Positions 53,814-64,000 of a stretch of 64,000 bases of DNA are shown here, one piece after another. The notes beneath the pieces are model-generated. The model did not search any database, was not told the origin of the DNA, and saw nothing but the letters and a program-made list of their open reading frames with translations. Within the stretch, counting starts at the first letter, position 1, and each line of letters starts with the position of its first letter. The DNA comes from CAVUCH01 sp963697705 (GTDB lineage Bacteria; Acidobacteriota; Vicinamibacteria; Vicinamibacterales; JAENWD01): positions 248,001 through 312,000 of the forward strand of contig CAVOPA010000019.1 of NCBI GenBank assembly GCA_963697705.1. The letters run 5' to 3'. The position numbers and the translations under genes were made by a program.

Positions 53814-54808
53814 CCGCCCGCGCCCGGGTGGTGTCGGGCATGCGGCCCACCGGCAAGCTCCACCTCGGGCACCTCGTGGGCGCGTTGAGGAACTGGGTCG
53901 ATCTGCAGGCGCAGTACGACTGCTTCTACTTCGTCGCCGACTGGCACGCATTGACCAGTGGGTACGCCGACACGTCCGAGGTGACGGCCTCGGCACGCGA
54001 CAATGTGGCGGACTGGATTGCCGCCGGCATCGATCCGGAGCGGAGCACGCTCTTCATCCAGTCGCTCGTGCCCGAGCACGCTGAGCTGACGCTGCTGCTG
54101 TCGATGATCGTCCCGATCCCGTGGCTGGAGCGCGTCCCGACCTACAAGGAGCAGATCGATCAGCTCTCCGACCGCGATCTGTCGTCGGTCGGGTTCCTCA
54201 GCTACCCGCTGCTGCAGACCGCCGACGTCATCATCTACAACGCGCGCTTCGTGCCGGTGGGCGAAGACCAGGTGCCGCATCTCGAGCTGTCGCGCGAGAT
54301 CGTGCGGCGGTTCCACAACCTGTACGGCGAGGTCTTCGTGGAGCCGCAGCCGCTCCTCACGCCGGTGCCGCGCCTGCCCGGGCTCGATAACCGGAAGATG
54401 AGCAAGAGCTACCAGAACACGATCGACCTCTCCGACCCCGCGGAGGTCGTGACGAAGAAGGTGCGGATGATGTACACGGACCCGAAGCGGATCCGTGCCG
54501 ACATCCCCGGAACCGTCGAGGGTAATCCCGTGTTCATCTACCACGACGCATTCAATCCGGACACCGGCGAGGTCGAGGACCTCAAGGCGCGCTACCGCGA
54601 AGGCCGCGTCGGCGATGTGGAAGTGAAGACGAAGCTCGCCAGCGCCGTGAACACGATGCTCGAGCCGATGCGGCAGCGCCGTGCGGAGGTGCTTGCCCGT
54701 CCAGGCTACCTGGACGAGATCCTGTTCGAAGGCTCCGCGCGTGCCCGCGTGCACGCGGCAGAGACCATGGCGCGCGTCCGCGACGCGATGAAGTTGTCGT
54801 ACCGCTGA
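53801..54808 (+). CDS. trpS: Tryptophanyl-tRNA synthetase
   Basis: This 335-residue class I synthetase charges tRNA-Trp. The HIGH-like motif is HLGH (residues 21-24) in RPTGKLHLGHLVGALRNW. The KMSKS motif is exact in NRKMSKSYQN. VGFLSYPLLQTADVIIY is the substrate-pocket helix. The ATG at 53801 lies inside the end of the M50 protease gene, and scpA follows 55 bases after the stop, so M50-trpS-scpA-scpB reads as one operon, a conserved order in many bacteria. Confidence 0.97.
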   Translation: MAPVTARARVVSGMRPTGKLHLGHLVGALRNWVDLQAQYDCFYFVADWHALTSGYADTSEVTASARDNVADWIAAGIDPERSTLFIQSLVPEHAELTLLLSMIVPIPWLERVPTYKEQIDQLSDRDLSSVGFLSYPLLQTADVIIYNARFVPVGEDQVPHLELSREIVRRFHNLYGEVFVEPQPLLTPVPRLPGLDNRKMSKSYQNTIDLSDPAEVVTKKVRMMYTDPKRIRADIPGTVEGNPVFIYHDAFNPDTGEVEDLKARYREGRVGDVEVKTKLASAVNTMLEPMRQRRAEVLARPGYLDEILFEGSARARVHAAETMARVRDAMKLSYR

Positions 54809-54863
54809 ACACCGCCGGCCGCGGCCGGCAGCAGACACACCGTACCCGTAAGGCGCCAGCACC

Positions 54864-55766
54864 GTGGATTTACCCCAGGACTTCGAGTCGTCGCTCGACG
54901 CCTATCCGATCAAACTCGACAACTTCGAGGGACCCCTCGATCTGCTGATTCACCTCATCAAGAAGAGCGAGGTGAACGTCTACGACATCCCGATTGCGCT
55001 CATCGCCGGTCAGTACCTCGAATACATCGAGCTGATGCAGGAGATGAACCTCGATGTCGCGGGCGAGTTCCTGGTGATGGCGGCGACGCTGATTCACATC
55101 AAGTCGCGGATGCTGCTGCCGCGGCCGCCCACTGAGGCCGAGCTCGCCGGCGAAGAAGAGGACCCGCGCGAAGCGCTGGTCCGCCGGCTCATCGAACACC
55201 AGCGCTTCAAGGTCGCGGCCGAACTGCTGCACGAGCGTGAGACCTGGCGGAGCGCCCAGTGGCCGCGCTCCGATGCCGCCATTGCCGAAGTCGCGGGCGA
55301 GGACGTCGAGCCCGAGCTCGAAGTGGATCTCTTCGGCCTGCTCGCGGCCTTCCGCGGCGTGCTCGAGCGGGCAAAGCATCGTCCGCGCGTGCTGCTGCCG
55401 CCGGAGCAGATCTCGATCGAGTCACGGATTGAAGTGCTGTTGACGCGGCTCTCCGAAACCGAGGCCTGCGGCTTCGAGGACCTGTTCGGCGACGTCTCGG
55501 GACGCGGCGATCTGATTGTCACGTTTCTCGCCCTGCTCGAGATGATCCGGCTGAAGCTGGTGCGCATCTTTCAGTCGGGTCCGTTCGGCCCGATCCGGGT
55601 GTACAAGCGCGCGCGGCCGGCCGACGCGCCGCATCCGATCATGGACCCCGAAGACGTGCACGCCTTGCACGCACATCCACCCACCGCGCCGACGCCGGAG
55701 ACCCCTCCGGACGGCGAGAGCGCCGATGACACCCCGCCGAGCGGGGGCACGCCCGGGCGGGACTGA
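54864..55766 (+). CDS. scpA: Segregation and condensation protein A
   Basis: ScpA is the kleisin of the SMC-ScpAB condensin. The kleisin N-terminal domain reads KLDNFEGPLDLLIHLIKKSE, then FLVMAATLIHIKSRMLLPRP. The C-terminal winged-helix part is VTFLALLEMIRLKLVRIFQS. It starts with GTG at 54864. A Pro/Thr/Asp-rich tail (TPETPPDGESADDTPPSGG) follows the conserved domain. scpB begins four bases after the stop. Confidence 0.95.
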   Translation: MDLPQDFESSLDAYPIKLDNFEGPLDLLIHLIKKSEVNVYDIPIALIAGQYLEYIELMQEMNLDVAGEFLVMAATLIHIKSRMLLPRPPTEAELAGEEEDPREALVRRLIEHQRFKVAAELLHERETWRSAQWPRSDAAIAEVAGEDVEPELEVDLFGLLAAFRGVLERAKHRPRVLLPPEQISIESRIEVLLTRLSETEACGFEDLFGDVSGRGDLIVTFLALLEMIRLKLVRIFQSGPFGPIRVYKRARPADAPHPIMDPEDVHALHAHPPTAPTPETPPDGESADDTPPSGGTPGRD

Positions 55767-55769
55767 CGT

Positions 55770-56732
55770 ATGCCGATCGACAACGACGACCAGAACACCG
55801 AATCGGGCGAATCCCGCTCCGATCCCGCGGGCGCCGCCATCGACACCGCAGCGCGCGCAGCGGACGCCCGCGCCGACGGTGCCGAGCGAGAGCAGCCCGG
55901 CGACACCGGCCATGATCAGGCGCGACACGCTTCTGACATCGCTGCTGGCCACGAGGCGGCGGCGATGACTGGCCTCGCCGACGATCTCGCGACCGGCGAG
56001 GAGGCGGGTACAGAGCCGGCCGCAAACGAGGCGGTCATGACGCTCGAAGCGGTGATGGATGCGACGCCGACGTCAAATGCCGCCCCGCCGCCGAACGAGC
56101 AGCTCGTCGTCATCATCGAGGCCATCGTCTTCGCGTCGCCGGAGCCGATCACGCTGAAGGCGATGCTCAAGCTGCTCGATACGGAACCGAAAGAGCAGGT
56201 GCAGGCCGCGATCGACGAGCTGCGGCGCCGCTACGACGATCGTCCGGGCGGCCTCCAGCTCGTCGAGGTGGCCAATGGCTACCAGATCGTGACGCGCCCT
56301 GAACTGCACGAGTGGGTGCGCCGCATGTTCCACGAGCGCACGACGCAGAAGCTGTCGGTGCAGGCGCTCGAGACGCTCGCCGTCATCGCCTACAAGCAGC
56401 CGATTACGGCGGCCGAGATCACCGAGATCCGCGGCGTCAACACCGCGGGCGTGATCGGCACGCTCCTCGAACGCGGCCTGGCGAAGATCAGCGGTCGCAA
56501 GCAGGTGGTCGGCCGGCCGTTCCTCTATTCAACTACCCGGGAGTTCCTCGACCGGTTCGGCCTGCGCGACCTCAACGACCTGCCGAAGGTCGAGGACCTG
56601 GCCGGAGCACTCGGCTTCGAGGTGCCTGCCGGCATCGCGACCGAGGCGCAGCAGACCCTGCCAGCCGACGAGGCTGCGACCGAGGAAGACACGGCGGTGG
56701 TGACGGGCGAAGGGGGAGAGGACGAGGGGTAA
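55770..56732 (+). CDS. scpB: Segregation and condensation protein B, N-terminally extended
   Basis: ScpB is the winged-helix partner of ScpA. The two winged helices read VVIIEAIVFASPEPITLKAM and LSVQALETLAVIAYKQPITA, followed by EIRGVNTAGVIGTLLERGLA and GRPFLYSTTREFLDRFGL. A ~105-residue acidic, Ala-rich N-terminal extension (DNDDQNTESGESRSDPAG and on) and an acidic tail (GEGGEDEG) are extra to the usual ~190-residue protein. It is translationally close to scpA. Short AATGCAC repeats follow the stop. Confidence 0.93.
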   Translation: MPIDNDDQNTESGESRSDPAGAAIDTAARAADARADGAEREQPGDTGHDQARHASDIAAGHEAAAMTGLADDLATGEEAGTEPAANEAVMTLEAVMDATPTSNAAPPPNEQLVVIIEAIVFASPEPITLKAMLKLLDTEPKEQVQAAIDELRRRYDDRPGGLQLVEVANGYQIVTRPELHEWVRRMFHERTTQKLSVQALETLAVIAYKQPITAAEITEIRGVNTAGVIGTLLERGLAKISGRKQVVGRPFLYSTTREFLDRFGLRDLNDLPKVEDLAGALGFEVPAGIATEAQQTLPADEAATEEDTAVVTGEGGEDEG

Positions 56733-56827
56733 TGCACAATGCACAATGTAGAATGCACCAGGGCAATGCCCTGGCGTAGATCCCACCTAGAGAGAGCGAT
56801 GCTCGTGCCGCACAGCCGGCTAGACCG

Positions 56828-59548
56828 ATGTCGACCGGCGTGAAGCCGCCCAGCCACGTGCTGAGGCTCGATCGGTCGCTCCGCCCCTTCTTCGCGCCGC
56901 GCACCGTCGCGGTCATTGGCGCGACCGACAAGCCTGCGAGCGTCGGCGTGTCGCTGATGACGAACCTGACGCAGACGGCATTTGGCGGATCGGTCTTCCC
57001 CGTGAATCCGCATCGCGGAGAAGTCGCCGGAATCAAGGCGTATCCCACGGTAGCCGCTGTGCCCGATGCGATCGATCTGGCGGTGATCGTGACGCCTGCG
57101 GCGACAGTGCCCGGCGTCGTGCGCGAATGCGTCGATGCGCATGTGCCGGCCGCGATCGTGATCTCGGCGGGTTTCAAAGAGCACGGCGCCTCCGGCGCAG
57201 CCCTCGAGCGCCAAGTGCTCGACGAGGCGCGCCGTGGCCCGATGCGGATCATTGGTCCCAACTGCCTCGGCCTCATGTGCCCGGAGACGGGGTTGAACGC
57301 GACGTTCGCCGCCGCGATGGCCAAGCCCGGTCACGTCGGCTTCATCAGTCAGAGTGGCGCCCTGTGCACGGCGGTGCTGGATTGGAGTCTGCGGGCGCAT
57401 GTCGGCTTCAGCGCCTTCGTCTCGATCGGGTCGATGCTCGACGTGGGCTGGGGTGATCTCATCGACCATCTCGGCGACGATCCCCACACGACGAGCATCG
57501 TCCTCTACATGGAATCAATTGGTGATGCGCGCGCATTTCTCTCGGCCGCGCGAGAGGTCGCGCTCACCAAGCCAATCATCGTGATCAAGGCCGGGCGGAC
57601 GCAGGCGGCCGCGAAAGCGGCGGTCTCCCACACCGGGTCGCTCGCCGGCAGCGACCTGGTGCTGGACGCGGCGTTCCGACGCAGCGGCGTGCTGCGCGTC
57701 GACAGCATCGCCGAGTTGTTCTACATGGCGGAGGTCCTCGCCGCACAACCGCGCCCGGCTGGCCCGCGTCTCACGATTCTCACGAATGCCGGCGGTCCCG
57801 GGGTGCTGGCGACCGATGCGTTGATCGCGAACGGTGGTGAGCTGGCCGCGCTCTCGCAACCCACGCTGAACGGGTTGAATGCGCTGCTGCCACCCGCGTG
57901 GAGCCACGACAATCCCATCGACATCCTCGGCGATGCGAGCCCCGATCGGTACGCGAAGGCGGTGAGTATCGCGATCGCCGATGAGCAGAGTGACGGGCTG
58001 CTGGTCGTGTACACACCACAAGGCGTCACCAATCCGGCCAGCGCCGCGGAGGCCGTGAAGGAGGAGGCGTCGCACGCGCGGAAGCCGGTGCTCGCGAGTT
58101 GGATGGGCGGCGCCGCGGTCGATGCCGGCCACACGGTGCTGGATGCCGCCGGTATCCCAACGTTTCCCTATCCCGATACGGCCGCCCGCATTTTCACGCA
58201 CATGTGGCGGTACACCTACAACCTCCGCGGGTTGTACGAGACGCCCGTTGTGGCATTCGATCCGTCCAGCGATGCCTCAACTCGAGCCACCGGAGTGATC
58301 GCCTCCGCGCAGTCCAAAGGTCGAACCCTGCTGACCGAGCTGGAATCGAAGGAGCTTCTGGCCGCGTACGGTCTGCCCGTCGTGGAGACGTCGTTCGGCG
58401 CGACGGCAGACGAAGCGGTTGCGCATGCGGAGGCGATGGGCTATCCGGTGGTGCTGAAGCTTCATTCAGAGACCGTGACCCACAAGACAGATGTCGGCGG
58501 AGTCGCGCTCAACCTGACGACGGGGCCGTTGGTGCGGGAGGCGTATCGTCGCATTCAATCAGCGGTCGCTGCGAAGGCGGGTCCACAGCATTTCCTGGGC
58601 GTGACCGTGCAACCGATGGTCACCGTCGAGGGTTATGAGCTGATTGTCGGCAGCAGTCTCGATCCGCAGTTTGGTCCCGTCCTGCTGTTCGGATCGGGTG
58701 GCAAGCTCGTCGAGGTGTATCGCGACCATGCGCTCGCGCTGCCGCCGCTCAACACGACACTGGCGAGGCGTCTGATCGAGCAGACCAAGGTCTTTAGTGC
58801 ACTGCTGGGCGTCCGAGGCGCCGCTCCGGTGGACATCGCCGGACTCGAGCGCCTCCTCGTGCGGTTCAGTGAGCTGGTCGTGGAGCAGCGGCGTATCAAA
58901 GAGGTCGATATCAATCCGCTGCTCGTCTCGTCGGACCGGCTCCTCGTGCTCGACGCACGCGTCGTGTTGCATCCGCCTGATCTCGGCGACGCCGATCTGC
59001 CGACCGCCGCGATTCGGCCCTATCCACTCCAATACGTCGGCCAGTGGGCGCTCCGCGAAGGGGCGAAGGTGACCATTCGACCGATTCGCCCGGAAGACGA
59101 GCCGCTGATGCGCGAGTTTCACGGCAACATCTCCGCGCAGAGTGTCTATTTTCGGTATTTCCATTTCATGGCATTGAGCGCGCGGGTGGCGCACGAGCGG
59201 CTCACGCGCGTGTGCTTTATCGACTACGCGCGCGAAATGGCACTCGTTGCCGAACACCGCGACCAGGCGGGACGGGCGTCCATTCTGGCGGTCGGACGTC
59301 TGATCAAGATCCACGGGACCAATGACGGCGAGTTTGCGCTGGTGGTGATCGACGCACGCCAGGGCCAAGGCTTGGGCACCGAGCTGCTCCGGCGGCTGGT
59401 GCAGATCGGGCGCGACGAAGGGTTGTCGCGTATCATCGCCACGATTGCCGTCGACAATCGGGAGATGCAGAAGGTCGCTCGGAAGGTGGGTTTTACCGTG
59501 CGCCGTGACGACGCGGAACAGCTCATGAAAGCCGAGTTGAATCTCTGA
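56828..59548 (+). CDS. PatZ-like NDP-forming acyl-CoA synthetase fused to GNAT acetyltransferase
   Basis: This 906-residue protein has four parts. A CoA-binding Rossmann domain comes first (VAVIGATDKPASVGVSLMTN), then two succinyl-CoA ligase-like domains (LMCPETGLNATFAAA, FISQSGALCTAVLDWSLRAH). An ATP-grasp domain follows (VVLKLHSETVTHKTDVGGVA, DINPLLVSSDRLLVLDARV). A C-terminal GNAT domain is last (VTIRPIRPEDEPLMREFHGN, DARQGQGLGTELLRRLVQIG). This order is that of PatZ/Pka/Pat protein lysine acetyltransferases that switch off acetyl-CoA synthetase. It could also have true acyl-CoA ligase activity if the active-site His is intact. Its location near acs is supportive. Confidence 0.92.
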   Translation: MSTGVKPPSHVLRLDRSLRPFFAPRTVAVIGATDKPASVGVSLMTNLTQTAFGGSVFPVNPHRGEVAGIKAYPTVAAVPDAIDLAVIVTPAATVPGVVRECVDAHVPAAIVISAGFKEHGASGAALERQVLDEARRGPMRIIGPNCLGLMCPETGLNATFAAAMAKPGHVGFISQSGALCTAVLDWSLRAHVGFSAFVSIGSMLDVGWGDLIDHLGDDPHTTSIVLYMESIGDARAFLSAAREVALTKPIIVIKAGRTQAAAKAAVSHTGSLAGSDLVLDAAFRRSGVLRVDSIAELFYMAEVLAAQPRPAGPRLTILTNAGGPGVLATDALIANGGELAALSQPTLNGLNALLPPAWSHDNPIDILGDASPDRYAKAVSIAIADEQSDGLLVVYTPQGVTNPASAAEAVKEEASHARKPVLASWMGGAAVDAGHTVLDAAGIPTFPYPDTAARIFTHMWRYTYNLRGLYETPVVAFDPSSDASTRATGVIASAQSKGRTLLTELESKELLAAYGLPVVETSFGATADEAVAHAEAMGYPVVLKLHSETVTHKTDVGGVALNLTTGPLVREAYRRIQSAVAAKAGPQHFLGVTVQPMVTVEGYELIVGSSLDPQFGPVLLFGSGGKLVEVYRDHALALPPLNTTLARRLIEQTKVFSALLGVRGAAPVDIAGLERLLVRFSELVVEQRRIKEVDINPLLVSSDRLLVLDARVVLHPPDLGDADLPTAAIRPYPLQYVGQWALREGAKVTIRPIRPEDEPLMREFHGNISAQSVYFRYFHFMALSARVAHERLTRVCFIDYAREMALVAEHRDQAGRASILAVGRLIKIHGTNDGEFALVVIDARQGQGLGTELLRRLVQIGRDEGLSRIIATIAVDNREMQKVARKVGFTVRRDDAEQLMKAELNL

Positions 59549-59589
59549 CCGGGAAGAGACCGTCTCGCGAATCGTACATTCGGCGCACG

Positions 59590-60138
59590 TCACCCTGGCC
59601 CGGGCCGCACCGTGAGCGAAAGCGTCACGTGGACGACACCTTCGGCTTGAGACTGTTTCATGGGAAGTCCGCTGCGCGAGAACACGGCGAGCATGGACGT
59701 GTTCCCCGGGAGCACCTCCGCCTCGAATTGATCCACCCCCTTGTCGCGGGCGATACGGACGAGATGATTCAGGATGCGCGTGGCGATGCCCTGCCCCTGG
59801 TAATCCTCCTCGACGATGAAAGCGACTTCTGCGGTGGGCCCCGCTGCGGAGTTGAAGGCCACGTAGCGGCCACCACCGATGATCGTCTCCCTTCCCTCCG
59901 ATTCAACCGTGGCGACGAGAGCAACCACCCTTTCGAAGTCGACTTCGGTGGCCGTCTTCAACTCTTCGTCTGACAGCGCGCCCTTGGCTTGGGAAAAGCG
60001 GGTGTAGATCGATTCAGGATCCAGCCGGCGGAACGCTCTCGCGATCCCGGCCTTGTCGGTGAAACGGACGGCGCGAATCGTGATCGAGACGCCGCTCCTC
60101 AGCGTTTCGATTTGACTGAAGCTCCTGGCGTGAACCAT
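59590..60138 (-). CDS. Stand-alone GNAT acetyltransferase, paralogue of the PatZ tail
   Basis: This 182-residue N-acetyltransferase has acetyl-CoA-binding motif A around VAFIVEEDYQGQGIATRILN. Its N-terminal half (SITIRAVRFTDKAGIARAFR, RRLDPESIYTRF, ALSDEELKTATEV, FERVVALVA) aligns in order with the GNAT domain of the convergent PatZ-like protein, so they are probable paralogues. It may acetylate a protein or small molecule. The 41-base gap to the PatZ-like stop is tail-to-tail. A fragment of this gene is fused to an acs fragment at 20511-20768. Confidence 0.88.
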   Translation of the reverse strand: MVHARSFSQIETLRSGVSITIRAVRFTDKAGIARAFRRLDPESIYTRFSQAKGALSDEELKTATEVDFERVVALVATVESEGRETIIGGGRYVAFNSAAGPTAEVAFIVEEDYQGQGIATRILNHLVRIARDKGVDQFEAEVLPGNTSMLAVFSRSGLPMKQSQAEGVVHVTLSLTVRPGPG

Positions 60139-60173
60139 GGCAATGAACTGGATCAGGAATCAGAGCGGGCGTC

Positions 60174-60662
60174 ATGCCTACCGCGACACCGCCTGATGCT
60201 TCTTTGTATCATCTCTCGGACGTTCCTCTCAGGACAGAGGACGACGTCCTGTCGGCGACAGCTCGTGTTTCCTCCGGTCCGATGAGACCGCACGATTTCT
60301 TGGCGTGTGTAGAGGGCCATTTTCACAGCGAAGCAGAGAATGATATCGAAGCAGCGCTTGGGCTGTATACAGATGACATTATCTTCGAAGCGTCCGCTCT
60401 CAATGGCCTCAATCGGTCTTTTTCTGGAAAGGAAGCCGTAGCCAAGTTTTATCGTGAGCTTTGGGCCACGATGAGAGATGTGAACTTTCAATTTTTCCAA
60501 CGCTTCGCCACTGAAGATCGCGTCGTGGACGATAGCCTTGTGACCTTCGAGGTGGTGCGCGATGGGTGCTGGCGGTACTTTTCCGCCGGGCAGAAGATTG
60601 AAATGCGTCTGGATCACATCTTTGAGATGCGAGCCGGCAAGATTTCAAAGGAATTGTTTTGA
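60174..60662 (+). CDS. SnoaL/NTF2-like protein, low-GC
   Basis: The conserved part starts near MRPHDFLACVEGHFHSE (ATG at 60282) and shows the NTF2-like pattern DIEAALGLYTDDIIFEASAL, AVAKFYRELWATMRDV and a final MRLDHIFEMRAGKISKELF. So the true start could be 60282, with the frame open from 60174. NTF2-like proteins act as small isomerases, hydrolases or unknown binding proteins. The local G+C is about 50 percent against roughly two thirds around it, which suggests recent acquisition. It is divergent from the GNAT gene. Confidence 0.65.
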   Translation: MPTATPPDASLYHLSDVPLRTEDDVLSATARVSSGPMRPHDFLACVEGHFHSEAENDIEAALGLYTDDIIFEASALNGLNRSFSGKEAVAKFYRELWATMRDVNFQFFQRFATEDRVVDDSLVTFEVVRDGCWRYFSAGQKIEMRLDHIFEMRAGKISKELF

Positions 60663-60778
60663 TATGGGGCGCCCCGTCTAAGAGATGCACTCTCTAGAGA
60701 CACCGTTGCCACCTAACAAAGGTATCCACTGTCGTAGGGGAACGAGCTGATCGGTGACCGAGAAGTTCCTTGCCGCCC

Positions 60779-60913
60779 ATGGTCGCCTCGCACGCGCGGC
60801 CGTTCACCAGCGAAGTCTCCGTTCGTCCGGATGTGCGCCTGCAAGTGATGCGCGAGAACGGGACACCGGTCACTATCCGCTGGGGTCTGCGGGGTGACCG
60901 CAACTGCCGCTAA
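60779..60913 (+). CDS. Possible 44-residue ORF or gene remnant
   Basis: From an ATG at 60779 a short frame runs to TAA at 60911-60913 and touches the stop of the convergent flavoprotein gene. The peptide (VSVRPDVRLQVMRENGTPVT and a short basic end) looks like the C-terminal beta-strand piece of a larger protein, but I do not recognise it. It may be the 3' remnant of a lost gene. Confidence 0.25.
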   Translation: MVASHARPFTSEVSVRPDVRLQVMRENGTPVTIRWGLRGDRNCR

Positions 60914-62154
60914 TAGATGTGCAGCTTGCCAAGGAGCGCGAGCGGGTCATCGATGCACTCGAACAGATCCTTGTTGTGCTTGATCATCTTGCTACGCATG
61001 TACACGCGAAGCCACTGCTTGTAGGCGTACATCTCATAGCGATCGAGCATGTCCCGCAGCGGCAGGTCGCGCTGCCCGAGAAGTCCCGCCAGGAACATCG
61101 CGCACTCCAGGCCCAGCGAAATCGACTGGAAGTAGGGAGAACCCATGGCCGAATCGCCGACCAGGAACACCGGCGAGCGGGCGAACGGGTGGTCGCCGGT
61201 CCCCGTTCGGCGCCACTGCCGGCTGGTCGCATTGCGAGCCCGGTACAACTCCAGCGGTATCCGGATAACCTCCAGGTCGCCGAGTATCTCGCCGTTCGTT
61301 TCCTTCTTGATCTTGTCGATGAAGCGGTCCATCGACTGGGCGACACTGGGGAAGTTGCTGCGAAGCCATTGGCCGTCAAATCGTGGCGGCATCCGCGCGT
61401 AGTCCTCCGCGGTGATGTTGATGATACCCGTCACGTGGCTGATGCTGCCGTCGTAGTACGTGCGGTGGACCGCCGGAATGAACTTGTAGTGCGGGTTCTC
61501 GATGTTCTTTTGGTATTTGCAATACTCATTGCACTCGTACGCCTGGCCGTACAGGAAGGTGATGACGAGCGCGTATTCGAGCCGGATGTTGAACGTATTC
61601 GCGCCTTCATCCGCCGCACCGGAGCCGGGCGCCAGGTGATCGCGCAGCAGTGACTTGCTGCCCGTGCAGTCGATCAGGACGTCTCCCGGCGCGAGCATCG
61701 CCATCGCGTCCTCCGCCGTGACGACGGCCGCGGTGCGCTGCACCGGATGCGATTGACGCGCATCGATCAGATCGCTGAGGGCGCGCTCGATCGCGTTGAG
61801 CGGGCAGAACCCCAGCGCCCATCCGCGAAGCAGTGTCATCAGGTCCGGCGGAATGGACTGTCGAAACGAGAGGCCCTCGTCGAGCTCCGGTGCCTCGAAG
61901 ACGGCCGCGACACTCTCTCCATCGATGTAATCGACACAGTAGCTCTCGACCGAATCCGCCACGAGGTACGATGCGAGCTGGACCATCCGGCTACGCGTAT
62001 ACTCGCGTCGCTTCTCATAGAGGCGCACCGAGAGCCCGTCCACAGGCTGGAGCAATGCCGCCATCAGGAGGCCAACGGGGCCCGCGCCGACCACGTGCAC
62101 GCGTCCCCCGGACGGCAGGGTCTCCAACGCTGTGAAACCGGATTGTGCGGGCAT
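60910..62154 (-). CDS. FAD-dependent monooxygenase-like protein (MICAL-type motifs)
   Basis: This 414-residue flavoprotein has the FAD motif HVVGAGPVGLLMAALLQP, an Arg/Tyr-rich segment YEKRREYTRSRMVQLASYLV that resembles MICAL and related group A hydroxylases, IDCTGSKSLLRDHL, and the second FAD motif VFLVGDSAMGSPYFQSISLG. It should use NAD(P)H and oxygen to hydroxylate a substrate, but none can be named. It starts 36 bases after the acs stop on the same strand, with GAGGA nearby, so it is likely in the acs operon. That pairing is unusual. Confidence 0.82.
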   Translation of the reverse strand: MPAQSGFTALETLPSGGRVHVVGAGPVGLLMAALLQPVDGLSVRLYEKRREYTRSRMVQLASYLVADSVESYCVDYIDGESVAAVFEAPELDEGLSFRQSIPPDLMTLLRGWALGFCPLNAIERALSDLIDARQSHPVQRTAAVVTAEDAMAMLAPGDVLIDCTGSKSLLRDHLAPGSGAADEGANTFNIRLEYALVITFLYGQAYECNEYCKYQKNIENPHYKFIPAVHRTYYDGSISHVTGIINITAEDYARMPPRFDGQWLRSNFPSVAQSMDRFIDKIKKETNGEILGDLEVIRIPLELYRARNATSRQWRRTGTGDHPFARSPVFLVGDSAMGSPYFQSISLGLECAMFLAGLLGQRDLPLRDMLDRYEMYAYKQWLRVYMRSKMIKHNKDLFECIDDPLALLGKLHIY

Positions 62155-62190
62155 TGGCGTCCTCGGTCGGCAGAAGGTCTGGATGTACTG

Positions 62191-64000
<1,810 letters not shown>

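Overview
The window is GC-rich (roughly two thirds G+C), gene-dense bacterial chromosome. I see no rRNA, tRNA, CRISPR array, plasmid or phage gene. The gene mix fits an aerobic, heterotrophic soil-type member of the Acidobacteriota (Vicinamibacteria-like): a PVC-type haem protein with HEAT repeats, short signal-peptide proteins behind an ECF sigma factor, GlgE glucan synthesis, and many short intergenic repeat families. The taxon is an inference from gene content, not from a marker gene.

Layout. 1-5006 (minus strand): an ECF sigma / anti-sigma / secreted-protein operon, undecaprenyl-PP synthase, and a winged-helix regulator fused to a Gly/Ala-rich membrane domain. 5315-7612: malic enzyme-phosphotransacetylase. 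7834-14979 (minus): reductive pyrimidine catabolism (PreA-like reductase, dihydropyrimidinase, NCS1 permease, omega-aminotransferase, malonate/methylmalonate-semialdehyde dehydrogenase), with no ureidopropionase and no PreT in view. 15193-17353: small redox and stress genes, two of them broken. 17440-20481: a large secreted c-type cytochrome. 20999-28597: alpha-glucan metabolism (neopullulanase and a sugar permease on plus; GlgE and maltokinase on minus). 28712-31314: a PDZ/membrane/GAF/PP2C phosphatase. 31592-38032: a sugar or sugar-acid catabolic cluster (permease, HPS-like aldolase, Zn-dehydrogenase, SDR, TIM-barrel isomerase) interrupted by a CreD-like membrane protein. 39021-53031: genome maintenance and proteostasis (UvrA, 3-methyladenine glycosylase, HtrA, Hsp20, EF-P, thymidine kinase, Ku, UvrC). 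53178-56732: M50 protease, TrpS, ScpA, ScpB. 56828-64000: a PatZ-like acyl-CoA ligase/acetyltransferase, a second GNAT, a MICAL-like flavoprotein and acetyl-CoA synthetase, which runs off the window end.

The most notable non-textbook signals are: (i) a chimeric remnant at 20511-20768 that joins, in frame, a piece of acetyl-CoA synthetase to a piece of the GNAT gene, both with intact relatives about 40 kb away; (ii) a GTAG-headed hairpin (REP) family whose stems show a compensatory C/G swap, in tandem and inverted clusters; (iii) a 109-bp element with 27-bp inverted arms; (iv) several inverted heptamer-repeat loci; and (v) a striking number of frameshifted genes, which may be real decay or base-level sequence errors.
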